Positions 9,807 through 18,500 of a stretch of 64,000 bases of DNA are shown here, in pieces (the stretch's first letter is position 1; each line of letters starts with the position of its first letter). Under the pieces are notes generated by a model, which saw only the letters and a list, made by a program, of their open reading frames with translations, searched no databases and was not told the origin of the DNA. The DNA is from JBEBSD01 sp040394475 (GTDB lineage Bacteria; Bacteroidota; Bacteroidia; Cytophagales; Spirosomataceae): assembly GCA_040394475.1 (NCBI GenBank), contig JBEBSD010000008.1, forward strand, positions 62,001-126,000, written 5' to 3'. Made by a program: the position numbers and the translations under genes.

Positions 9807-9838
9807 TACCGCAAACGTACCCGGAAACGCTTGCGATA
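9807..9838. promoter_or_regulatory. Two operator-like half sites upstream of susC/lacI
   Basis: 9807-9820 reads TACCGCAAACGTAC. The reverse complement of 9821-9838 starts TATCGCAAGCGTTT. Both match the left arm of the palindrome at 4523 (TATCACAAACGTTT) with few changes. They lie between the divergent susC and lacI genes, where autoregulation and susC control would be expected. Confidence 0.45.
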
Positions 9839-9943
9839 GTTATTATGGCTTGTCATGCGGAACCTTTCCTGGTTTTCGCTATTTTGAGTAGAAACCAGGA
9901 CTCCTTGTTCTTTTCAAGGAGACTTATATTAGAATAATACAAA

Positions 9944-11131
9944 ATGATTCAATGTCTGAAATGCGGCGAGGTGGCGCACATTCTCAAGGCCGGGCTGATA
10001 CGGGGAAAACAGCGTTATTTTTGCAAATCCTGTAACTGGCACTTCACAATACCGGATCCGGACGCCGTAGACCGGCGGCGGAAAATCAACCGGCAGACGA
10101 CTATTGTGGACATTGCCCGCGAGCTGGGCATTGCCAGTTCGACCGTTTCGAGGGCGCTGCACGCGCATCCGGATATCAACGCGGAAACCCGCCGGATCAT
10201 ACTGGAAACAGCGGCCCGGATGGACTACCAGCCGAACAAACTGGCGTATAACCTGGCGAAAAGCCAGACGAACCTCATCGGGATCATTGTACCCGAGTTT
10301 AATAACCAGTTCTTTCCTAATGTGATCATAGGAGCTCACGATGCAGTGACGCAGGCGGGGTACAGCCTCATGATTATGCAGTCAAATGAGTCGTATGCAA
10401 CAGAAGTTGCCAATGCCCGCGCCATGCTCGAAAACCGGGTAGACGGCATACTGCTTTCACTGGCGCAGGAAACCAATAATTACGATCACCTCGTACTATT
10501 TGAGAAACGGGGGATTCCCCTGGTATTATTTAACCGGGTAACGGAGGGATTAACCGTACCCCATGTCGTCGTCAATGATTTCGAAGCTTCTTTCCTGGTC
10601 GTGGAACATCTGATCCAGAACGGGTATGAGCGCATTGCCCACCTGGGTGGCCCGTTAAACCTGCTGGTAAGCAGGGAACGTTTGCGGGGATACAAAGCGG
10701 CGTTGAGAAAATACGGCATGCCGGTGGAAGAATCCTATATCATACATGGCGACCTGACCCCGCACAAAGTGCGTATTTACGGGCAGTACCTGCTCGATCA
10801 GGAAAAGCGCCCGGATGCGATTTTCGCACTCAACGATCCTATGGCAATCGAACTGCTGCTGATTGCCCGTGAAAAAGGGATCCGCGTCCCGCAGGAGCTG
10901 GGTATTGTCGGATTTAGTGACGACAAGGTTTCCCGCTTTATTGAACCCGGCCTGACAACAATTCGCCAGCCTACGGTAGAAATGGGACGGGTAGCTGCCA
11001 GGATCCTGCTCGATCTGGTCGGCAATCCGGAGGTTGAAGTTCCCGCTCACACCGTCCTGTCAACCGAACTGGTCGTGCGGGCTTCCTCTCTCAAAGGCAA
11101 CCAGGAACCCTGGGGATCACTGACTTCGTAA
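9944..11131 (+). CDS. LacI-family regulator with N-terminal IS1-type zinc ribbon
   Basis: Of 395 residues, the first ~35 are not LacI. They carry C4xxC7 and C27xxC30 with GLIRGKQRYFCKSC between, the pattern of the IS1 InsA-type transposase zinc ribbon. A LacI helix-turn-helix follows from about residue 52 (TTIVDIARELGIASSTVSRAL) with the hinge helix (YQPNKLAYNLAK). A periplasmic-binding-protein-like sensor domain covers ~residues 110-385 (IGIIVPEFNNQFF, LGGPLNLLVSRERLRGY, GIVGFSDD). It is divergent from susC and probably represses or activates the leftward unit through the palindromes at 4523 and near 9821. The zinc ribbon may add a DNA contact. Total length exceeds the usual ~340 by the added module. 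Confidence 0.93.
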   Translation: MIQCLKCGEVAHILKAGLIRGKQRYFCKSCNWHFTIPDPDAVDRRRKINRQTTIVDIARELGIASSTVSRALHAHPDINAETRRIILETAARMDYQPNKLAYNLAKSQTNLIGIIVPEFNNQFFPNVIIGAHDAVTQAGYSLMIMQSNESYATEVANARAMLENRVDGILLSLAQETNNYDHLVLFEKRGIPLVLFNRVTEGLTVPHVVVNDFEASFLVVEHLIQNGYERIAHLGGPLNLLVSRERLRGYKAALRKYGMPVEESYIIHGDLTPHKVRIYGQYLLDQEKRPDAIFALNDPMAIELLLIAREKGIRVPQELGIVGFSDDKVSRFIEPGLTTIRQPTVEMGRVAARILLDLVGNPEVEVPAHTVLSTELVVRASSLKGNQEPWGSLTS

Positions 11132-11664
11132 ACACGACTGCACTACCTACGCCGTATCCGCGCCCCCGGCAGGTGTGAGGCTGGGCAGCAACGCACCGGG
11201 AAAGCAGCGATTTTCGAGGCGCCTGAAATATGTCAGCCCGACATTTAAAATCCTTATTTAGTGCAACTCCCGTTCCTTGCAGGCCGTTTACGATCCGGTC
11301 TCTGAGGCTATCCGAAAAGAGCGATTTCTCCCGAAGCGGCAGTCATTGGCAACGTTCCCGGCAACGATTGCACAAAAAAACCGGCGTTTTTCTGCGGCAC
11401 TTACGTCGCTTATACCTATCTTCTTAACGGATAGCATCTCACAATCCTGTCCTTATACATTGATATGTTTGAAAAGTCATACTGACCGGCAGGACATCCG
11501 GGCATCCCGCTTAAGGCTTGTTCCGCCACCGTCTTTTTTTGTTAGGATTGATACGAATTAGAAAGCATCACTGGATTCCGGTGATGTTTTTTGCAGGTGC
11601 CCACGCTGCCGCCAACATCAATTTGGTTCCTTGCGGGCGAAGTGCTGCGAATGAAAATTTGTAC
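11132..11664. other. Long intergenic region without a convincing gene
   Basis: Only short overlapping frames occur here and none resembles a protein. A terminator-like hairpin lies at 11566-11592. The GC-rich first third (11150-11430) could be decayed coding DNA or an RNA gene, but I see no recognisable fold or product. Confidence 0.5.
11566..11592 (+). terminator. Rho-independent terminator-like hairpin
   Basis: CATCACTGG pairs with CCGGTGATG (one G-T pair) around a 3-base loop and is followed by six T residues. No intact gene lies immediately upstream; LacI ends 434 bases before. It may end lacI readthrough or a lost gene. Confidence 0.55.
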
Positions 11665-11672
11665 TATCTTTG
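11665..11672 (+). promoter_or_regulatory. Bacteroidota -7 box upstream of the Crp-like gene
   Basis: TATCTTTG matches the TAnnTTTG consensus of the Bacteroidota housekeeping sigma factor exactly. It lies 91 bases before the chosen start at 11763. A clear -33 TTTG at the right spacing is not evident. Confidence 0.45.
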
Positions 11673-11762
11673 GTAATAGTTCTTCGTTTGAATATCACTG
11701 CACAACCTCCCGCACCATTAGCGGAGCCCCTGTCGAATGCGAATGTAAAAATTGACCAAACA

Positions 11763-12284
11763 ATGACGAGTGCGTGGGATAAATTAAACCATCTTTTTAA
11801 ACGACAGGAAGTTCCTGCTAAAACAACGCTGTTACAGGAGGGACAAATTTCGGGGACAATGTTCTTTATCGAGAAAGGTTGTTTACGGACCTGGGTTAAT
11901 AACGACGGTAAGGAGATTACCACCCAATTTTTCTTTGAAAACGCCAAGGTTGCCTCCATTGAAAGTTTCAGGACAAATCAGCCCAGTTTATATAGCATTG
12001 AAAGTTTAGAGCCTTGTATTTTACAGACGATTTCACAACAAGACTTTCAAAATGCCTTAGAAAATTTTCCTGAACTGAAAAAAGAAACAGAAGCGCATTT
12101 ATTCAGGCGTTTTTTATACTCCCAAAAACGTTTCTATTCCTACCTGAAAAATAGTCCCCAAAAACGCTACGAAGAACTTCTTGAAGAGCACCCCCAAATC
12201 ATTCAGCGCGTTCCCCAGCATTATATTGCTTCCTATCTGGGCATTACCCCGGTTTCATTAAGCCGGATACGCAACAGACGATAA
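11763..12284 (+). CDS. Crp/Fnr-family transcriptional regulator
   Basis: The 173-residue protein has a cyclic-nucleotide-binding-like beta-roll (LFKRQEVPAKTTLLQEGQ, then MFFIEKGCLRTWV and EITTQFFFENA) and a C-terminal winged helix-turn-helix (VPQHYIASYLGITPVSLSRIRN). A longer frame begins at 11670. I prefer the ATG at 11763 because the extra 31 residues have no counterpart in the family and would start inside the -7 promoter box. In small Bacteroidota proteins of this type the effector is usually unknown. The quinone reductase gene begins 78 bases downstream on the same strand and is the likely target or partner. Confidence 0.88.
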   Translation: MTSAWDKLNHLFKRQEVPAKTTLLQEGQISGTMFFIEKGCLRTWVNNDGKEITTQFFFENAKVASIESFRTNQPSLYSIESLEPCILQTISQQDFQNALENFPELKKETEAHLFRRFLYSQKRFYSYLKNSPQKRYEELLEEHPQIIQRVPQHYIASYLGITPVSLSRIRNRR

Positions 12285-12362
12285 TTTCATTTCTTTACAA
12301 TTGTTATCGTCCAGGCGTTTTCTGTCGCTCAATTTTGCAGAACAAATTCAGACAACGCAAAA

Positions 12363-12953
12363 ATGAGAGTCGTAATAGTATTTAATCATCCTTACGAAGG
12401 GAGCTATAACCATGCCCTGTTAGGTTCGGTAACAAAAGGACTTAAAAAAGCAAATCATGAAGTGGACCTTATTCACCTTGACAAGGATGGATTTAATCCC
12501 GCCATGTCAAAGGCAGACTTAAAAGCCTTCGTGGAACACCAACCCATTGATCCGCAAGTAATCGCCTATACTCAACGTTTGGCAAAAGCGGACCACCTGG
12601 TTTTCATGTTCCCGATCTGGTGGGATTTGATGCCCGCGATGACCAAAGGGTTTATTGACCGGGTCCTGAGTCCGGGAGTTGTGTATGACCACCACCCAAG
12701 AGGTTTCGGCTTAGTACCGCTTTTAAAAAATCTCAAAGGTGTAACGATTATCACGACGATGAATAAGCCTAAAATAATGTATTCACTGCTTATTGGGAAT
12801 TTAATCAGGAAAGCAATGTTACGAAGTGTTTTCAAAACGATGGGTTACAAAAATCTGAATTGGATACGTTTTGCTTCGGTAAAATCCGTAAGTCAAAAGA
12901 AAAGAGAAGATTGGCTGATCAACCTTGAAAACAGGTTTTCAAGGTTCAACTAA
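12363..12953 (+). CDS. NAD(P)H-dependent quinone reductase-like flavoprotein
   Basis: The 196-residue flavodoxin-like-fold protein starts MRVVIVFNHPYEGSYNHAL, the phosphate-binding beginning of the NQO1/MdaB/KefF family. It continues ADHLVFMFPIWWDLMPAMTKGFIDRVL, the family hallmark that shapes the FMN site. It should carry FAD or FMN and perform two-electron reduction of quinones or nitro compounds in the cytoplasm. It forms a unit with the Crp-like regulator just upstream. A GC-rich leader with TTTTGCAG lies before the start. Confidence 0.88.
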   Translation: MRVVIVFNHPYEGSYNHALLGSVTKGLKKANHEVDLIHLDKDGFNPAMSKADLKAFVEHQPIDPQVIAYTQRLAKADHLVFMFPIWWDLMPAMTKGFIDRVLSPGVVYDHHPRGFGLVPLLKNLKGVTIITTMNKPKIMYSLLIGNLIRKAMLRSVFKTMGYKNLNWIRFASVKSVSQKKREDWLINLENRFSRFN

Positions 12954-13051
12954 ATCTTGTATTATGAAATTGAATAGAAACGACCCTCCCCTTTCAAATC
13001 CTCCAATAAAAAATCCCGGTCCCGCCCACCAAGACTTCATTTCGGGGTTAA

Positions 13052-13140
13052 ATTTAGGTGGGAGGCTTTAGGTGTTAGGTTTTAGGTGTTAGGTTTTAGG
13101 TAATAGGTGTTAGGTAACAGGTTTTAGGTGTTGGGTTTTT
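13052..13140. repeat. TTAGGTGTTAGGTTTTAGG short tandem repeat
   Basis: Imperfect tandem units of TTTAGGTG, TTAGG and TTTTAGG run for about 90 bases between the quinone reductase gene and the sigma gene promoter. The strand is strongly G/T-biased. Such tracts are common intergenic elements in Bacteroidota. No gene is visible in 12954-13311. Confidence 0.75.
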
Positions 13141-13233
13141 GGGCGATTTGTTTCTGCCGGGTACGGCGAGGGGGTACTTGTCCGGAGATCTTTTCTGAAA
13201 AGGCAATAAAATGAATTTTATAAAAATTTGTGA

Positions 13234-13241
13234 TACTTTTG
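13234..13241 (+). promoter_or_regulatory. Consensus -7 box of the sigma-factor gene
   Basis: TACTTTTG matches TAnnTTTG exactly and lies 71 bases before the sigma-factor start. It suggests that the regulator gene is transcribed by the housekeeping polymerase. Confidence 0.5.
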
Positions 13242-13311
13242 CATTTAAGAGAGCTGATTGCCAGCTTTGTTACTTTTCTGACTTTAAGCGGATATTTTCC
13301 TTCTTAACCAC

Positions 13312-13905
13312 ATGGCTACGCGGAAACTATATGACGAAAGGGAGACCTTGTGTGAACTGGCTGACGGAAGTGAGTCTGCTTTTGTGCGGGTCTTCGACGA
13401 ATATAGTCCTAAAGTGTATAGAATTGCGTTAAAATTCCTGGATTCAAGAGAGGCTGCCGAAGAGATCGTACAGGATGTCTTCATGGATATATGGCTGCGG
13501 AGAGAGAAAATGGCAGAAGTATTAAACTTCGGCGGCTACCTGCATGGAATGGTCAGAAAGCAGGTGTACGATGCTTACCGTCGCCAATCGGTCTTTACGA
13601 AAATGGTGACGGAACTCAGTTATCATGAACAATCTGAAAATACGACCGAACGTCTGATACAGGAAAACGAGTACGAAAAGTTGCTGCACGAAACGGTCAG
13701 CAGCTTACCCGAACTCCAAAGGGAGATTTTCCGGCTGGCCAGAGAAGAGGGATTGAGTCACGAAGCAATCGCACAGCAAATGAACCTGTCCCGTTTAGCT
13801 GTTAAAGCACATATGAAACGGATCCTGCGGTTTATCCGTACCCGGCTCGAACCTTTTTTGAAAACCGAGGCCCTCTTTTGGCTGATCCTGATGTTAATTG
13901 GATAA
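13312..13905 (+). CDS. FecI-like ECF sigma-70 factor
   Basis: The 197-residue protein has region 2 (FDEYSPKVYRIALKFL, then AAEEIVQDVFMDIWLRR) and region 4 (LPELQREIFRLAREEGLSHEAIAQQMNLS). It ends in a hydrophobic stretch (ALFWLILMLIG), which the second sigma factor of the window also shows. It should direct RNA polymerase to the downstream FecR/SusC/SusD genes when released by the anti-sigma protein at 14304. The anti-sigma gene starts 398 bases later, an unusually long gap filled with repeats and a hairpin. Confidence 0.93.
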   Translation: MATRKLYDERETLCELADGSESAFVRVFDEYSPKVYRIALKFLDSREAAEEIVQDVFMDIWLRREKMAEVLNFGGYLHGMVRKQVYDAYRRQSVFTKMVTELSYHEQSENTTERLIQENEYEKLLHETVSSLPELQREIFRLAREEGLSHEAIAQQMNLSRLAVKAHMKRILRFIRTRLEPFLKTEALFWLILMLIG

Positions 13906-14057
13906 TGGTCGCGGTACCCCCTCGCAAATGGACGCGATGGCGGTGTCGATGGGATATATCGATGCGTTCGATGGGTTTGATGGGCGGCGCATTCGATGCG
14001 TTTGATCATTCGATGGGCGGTGCCCATCGCTGGTGGATGTCACCCCTTCAGGGCTCC

Positions 14058-14080
14058 ATGGTCTGTGTCCCACAGACCAT
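14058..14080 (+). repeat. TGGTCTGTG hairpin element, copy A
   Basis: ATGGTCTGTG and CACAGACCAT form a perfect 10-bp stem with a TCC loop, followed by TTTT. The 31 bases 14053-14083 are identical to 27601-27631 in the second sigma/anti-sigma spacer. It may act as an attenuator or mobile REP-like element. Confidence 0.7.
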
Positions 14081-14193
14081 TTTGGATACCAGCCGGACAC
14101 CAGCCCCCCGTTTTCAGCTACCCCCCTCCGCCAAATTATTTTTTATTAAATCTGCCCCCTCCTTCCTTTTTCAGAGACATGTCTTGTAGGGAA

Positions 14194-14267
14194 CGATGAT
14201 TCATTCCGACAGCGATGATTCATTCCGACAGCGATGATTCGCTCCGGCAGCGATCATTCGCTCTGAG
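14194..14267 (+). repeat. Four-unit 19-bp tandem repeat before fecR gene
   Basis: CGATGATTCATTCCGACAG is repeated twice exactly (14194-14212, 14213-14231), then twice with changes (14232-14250, 14251-14267). It ends 36 bases before the anti-sigma start, so copy number could affect expression or spacing. Confidence 0.8.
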
Positions 14268-14303
14268 TAATTAACCATGTGACAGCAGAAAACCGATATC
14301 CCG

Positions 14304-15335
14304 ATGAGCGACAACGGCCCGCAAAATCCCCATCAACGCCAGGTTGCACAATTTGACTACCTTATGAGCAGGTACCTGGCGCGTGCCGCCTCCGAAGAGG
14401 AAAAAGCAGCGCTTCGCCGGCTGGTTGAAAATGGCTTTGGCGAACGCTTTCAGGAATGGCTTGACGAAGAGTATCGCGCCAACAGCGGAATTGAAGGCAT
14501 TCCTGACAAAACACGGCACGAAATCCTTTTCAATATCCTGGGTGAAGCGCCGGTAAAAGCCAAACGAACAAGTGCCTGGCGGAGCTGGGCGGCTGCCGTC
14601 CTCCTGATCATAGGCAGCGTTGCGACGTTTACTGTCTGGAACAACCGCCTGACAGAAAGCACCTTAACCGAAAACCCTTCCGAAACGAAACAAGACGAAT
14701 GGCTGGTATTTAAAGGGAAACAGTTTCTGCATCTCCCGGACGGGAGCAGTGTGCTGATGAACCAGGAAAGTGAGCTGCGTTATTCCACTGAATCGTTCGA
14801 AAAAGGTTCCCGGGAAGTAACCCTAAAGGGAGAGGCCTATTTTGACATTGCCCATGACCCGGAAAAACCGTTCAGGGTCCGGACAGGGCCGGTCGTCACC
14901 CGGGTACTCGGCACCGCCTTTAATGTCAACGGGAGGGAAAAAGAGGTAGTCGTAACCGTAACAAGGGGGTTGGTGGAAGTAAGCAGCGAAGACCGCGTGT
15001 ATGCACAGGTGAAGCCCGACGAACAGCTTACAGTCAACACCGAAACCCGGCAATACAACACAGCCCCGGTAAAAGCTGAAGCAGCACTTACCTGGAAACA
15101 GGCCTACCTGGTATTCGATAATATTGATATGCAGGAAGCCGGCAGACTGATCGGAAACCACTACGGAGTGGAACTCCTGTTCACGGATGCCGCGATAAAG
15201 AAATGCCGCATTACAGCGTCATTTTTAGACAAGGAAGACCTTAGTACTGTTCTGAAAGTACTTTCGGAAATGATGGAGGCTTCCTATACAATTGAAGGCA
15301 GCAGGGTACTGATAACAGGCGGCTCCTGCAGCTAG
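14304..15335 (+). CDS. FecR-family anti-sigma factor
   Basis: The 343-residue protein has a cytoplasmic N-terminal region (residues 1-90) and one membrane segment (WAAAVLLIIGSVATFTVW, about 93-110). A periplasmic FecR domain follows (LPDGSSVLMNQESELRY, VTLKGEAYFDIAHDPEKPFRV, VLGTAFNVNG). A C-terminal DUF4974/STN-like domain (VFDNIDMQEAGRLIGNHYGVEL) ends at ITGGSCS. It should hold the sigma factor of 13312 until the STN domain of the SusC at 15542 signals ligand. The start at 14304 fits the family N-terminus, with no clear alternative nearby. Confidence 0.93.
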   Translation: MSDNGPQNPHQRQVAQFDYLMSRYLARAASEEEKAALRRLVENGFGERFQEWLDEEYRANSGIEGIPDKTRHEILFNILGEAPVKAKRTSAWRSWAAAVLLIIGSVATFTVWNNRLTESTLTENPSETKQDEWLVFKGKQFLHLPDGSSVLMNQESELRYSTESFEKGSREVTLKGEAYFDIAHDPEKPFRVRTGPVVTRVLGTAFNVNGREKEVVVTVTRGLVEVSSEDRVYAQVKPDEQLTVNTETRQYNTAPVKAEAALTWKQAYLVFDNIDMQEAGRLIGNHYGVELLFTDAAIKKCRITASFLDKEDLSTVLKVLSEMMEASYTIEGSRVLITGGSCS

Positions 15336-15445
15336 AAAAAGTAGTTTTGAATAAAAGGGACAATTAAACCGAATTTAAAATGTTACTCAGGAAACATTTT
15401 CCGCTTTTCATTGACGATGGTTAAACCGGCTGAAAAAGCAAAAGC

Positions 15446-15500
15446 CATCCGGGGGCAACCGGATGACTTTACCGCCCGCAGGTTACGGATAACAACGGGC
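15446..15500 (+). promoter_or_regulatory. Two hairpins in the susC leader
   Basis: CATCCGG/CCGGATG (15446-15465, 6-base loop) and GCCCG/CGGGC (15474-15500) lie in the 206-base gap between fecR and susC. A different stem array occupies the same place in the second locus. They may be mRNA-stability or attenuation elements. Confidence 0.4.
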
Positions 15501-15541
15501 TTTGTTTCTAATAGTTGACTATCACTAAAAACATTTGGTAA

Positions 15542-18500
15542 ATGTACAAAAATTTTATCAGGTGGGAAAGGCATATCCTTTCTCCGCATCGACCCGCTGT
15601 CAAATTTGCTATGCGTATAGGGTTGTCCTATTTACTGCTGACCATGGCCTGCACACAGCTGCTGATGGCCCACGATTCCGGCGCCCAGTCGCTAGCCGAG
15701 ATTAAGGTCTCTCTGGGCCTGAAGAATGAGGGGGTCCGGGACCTGTTCCGGAAAATCGAAAAGCAAACCCCCTTGCGCTTTGCTTTTATGGAGAACCAGG
15801 TAGACAAGGATGTCCGCTTTACGATCCACAAGGGGACCTATCCCGTAGTCGAAGTTCTGAACCATACTTTAGCGTCTCTCAACCTGACGTATATGAATAC
15901 CGGTAACATCGTTTACATCGTTAAAAACTCCAATAACCTCAAAGTCTCCAAAGAGTCGGAATCTCATTTTCCGGTGGCCTTACCGGAGCAGTTTACCGAA
16001 ATTCCCGGCGTCCCGGTAAAGGGCCGCGTGACGGATGAAAAAGGAGAAGCGTTACCGGGCGTAAGCATTCTTGTGAAAGGAACGCAGCAGGGGCTGATCA
16101 CAGATGCTGACGGAGATTTCAGCATTGAAGTCCCGGATGAGCATGCAGTTCTGGTGTTTTCGTTTGTAGGGTATGTGAGTCAGGAGGTGACAGTGGGAGG
16201 CCGATCACAGCTGGATATGGTACTGGTGGCCGATCAGAAAACACTGGAAGAAATAGTGGTGATCGGTTACGGCGCAGTCAAGAAAACGGATCTTACGGGA
16301 GCGGTTGGGGTAATTTCAGGGAAAACGGCTGAAAACCAGGCTACGTCCAATCTTGCCCAATCGCTGCAGGGAAAGATTGCTGGGTTGAGCGTCCGGCAGA
16401 CAAGCGGTCATCCGGGGGCAGGCGCAGAAATCAGGATCCGGGGAGTGGGTAGCTTTGGCGCCAGTTCAACCCCGCTGGTGGTGGTGGACGGCATTATCAC
16501 CAATGGCGGATTGACGGACCTTGACCCCAATAGTGTCGAAAGTATTACCGTACTGAAAGATGCTTCTGCCGCGGCTATTTATGGATCCAGGGGCGCCAAC
16601 GGGGTCGTGCTGGTGACTACCAAAAGAGGCAAATCGGGGAAGGAACGCATCAGTTTCCAAAGCTATTACAGTTTTGACCAGGTCTCCAGGAAGATCGGTG
16701 TCGTGGATGCGGCAACCTATGGTGCGATGGTCAATGATTTTTATACAAACCAGGGCAAGGAGGCTCCGTACGACAATCCCGGAAGCCTGGGAAAAGGCAC
16801 CAACTGGCAGGACGAGATTTTCCGGACCGGCGGCAAGCAGAATTACTCGCTTTCGTTTTCGGGAGGCGGACAGAATAGCCAGCATTCCGTGATATTCGGG
16901 CATTATTCCGGAGAGGGAGTCGTCGTCAATTCGACCTATAACCGCTCCACTTTGCGTATAAATAATGACATCCAGCCTCTTAAAGGATTGCATATCGGAT
17001 CGAGTATCGGATTAAGTTACGGAGTAGAGAAGCAAGGCGATCCGCAGCCGGCAATTAATGCTGCGCTTATTTATGCTCCGAATGTTTTGCCCTACAACGA
17101 AGATGGCAGCTATGGCATCGCGGACCGCCCGGGGCAGCCGACCACCATGACCGCCCCGCTTGTATATGCCTACGAAAGAGAAAATGACAGGTACCGGATC
17201 GGACTGCTTGCCAATACGTACGCGGAATATGAAATAAGCAAAGGTCTGAAATTCAGGACCAGCCTGGGATTGGAGTACATTAATACGGATACCAAAAATT
17301 TCGTTCCCTCTTATAATTTCGGACTGGGGAATAACAACGGTGTTGCAACCCTGACCAGGCGAACTGACGGTCTGAAAAACTACATCGTAGACAATATCAT
17401 TACCTATAGCCATCTCTTTGCCGGAGCCCACCAGGTGGATCTGATGGGCGGATACACCTTCCAGAATGAAAGAAGTGAATTTGTAAATGCTTTCAGGAAT
17501 ACCTTCGGACGGAACGATGAAAACCTGCAGGTGCTGGATGCCGCCACTGCCAATGACAGGGCAAGGGGAAATTATACAGAATGGGCGCTCCAGTCGTACC
17601 TGGGCCGGCTGATCTACTCGTATGACAACAAGTACCTGGTAACCTCCAGTATCCGGATCGACCAATCGTCGCGTTTCGCAAAAGGAAACCGTACCGGAAT
17701 CTTTCCCTCGTTGTCTCTCGGCTGGGTGATTTCGAATGAAAATTTCTGGAAAGCCCGGGAGAACTTTATAAGCTACCTGAAACTAAGAGGCGGATACGGC
17801 GTTTTGGGGAACCAGGACGTAGGTATTTACCCCTACCAGGCGTTAATTGACAATAACCTGGCTTATTCGCTGGGTAATTCACAGAACGTCTGGGTAGGCG
17901 CCGCTCCCACCTCCCTTGCCAATGAGAACATCTCCTGGGAAAAGACCAAAACTTCCGGAGGCGGCGTTGAGGTAAACTTCCTTAACGATAAATTGGGAAT
18001 TGTCGCCGAATACTACGACAGAAGGACGTACGATGTCCTGGTCAGGGTACCGCTTCCCAATATTTCAGGGATGGCTACCTATCCCTACCAGAATGTAGGC
18101 AGCGTACGCAACAGCGGGGTTGAGTTCTCTGTTGAATACCGTAATACTGCCGCCCGGGGAGAACTCGGCTATCATGCCGGATTTAATATCAGTATTAACA
18201 AAAACGAAGTGACGAAGCTTACCAAGGGACTGGATATCATTCTGGCAGGCGGCGGACAGGGAGGCGTGGAGACGAGAACCTCCGAAGGTCACGGGATCAA
18301 TGCATTTTACGGACATGTACATAACGGGATTTTTCAGACCGAAGAAGAAGTGCGCGACGCTCCTTTTCAGCCCAATGCAGCCCCCGGTGATATCAAGTTC
18401 AAAGACCTGGACGGCGACGGCCAGATCACGGCCGACGACAGAACGTTCATAGGGGATTTTAATGCCAAGCAGATCCTGGGTTTCAACGGTGGAGTAAAAT

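Larger units (their letters stand above)
13906..14303. other. Repeat-rich spacer between sigma and anti-sigma genes
   Basis: The spacer contains a CGATG/TTTGATGGG-rich irregular repeat (about 13925-14030), a hairpin element at 14058-14080 shared with the other sigma locus, a pyrimidine-rich stretch (14100-14170) and a 19-bp tandem repeat (14194-14267). Short overlapping frames occur but look like repeat translation, not genes. Confidence 0.65.

Noticed and set aside
11230..11561. Two overlapping short plus-strand frames
   Set aside because: They have biased composition, no family resemblance and no promoter or coupling to neighbours.
13878..14199. Short frames rich in Met, Gly, Ser and Trp between sigma and FecR genes
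   Set aside because: They translate the CGATG repeats and hairpin element and look like repeat products.
16466..17665. Long minus-strand frames inside the second susC gene
   Set aside because: They are antisense to a full-length TonB-dependent receptor with all family motifs.
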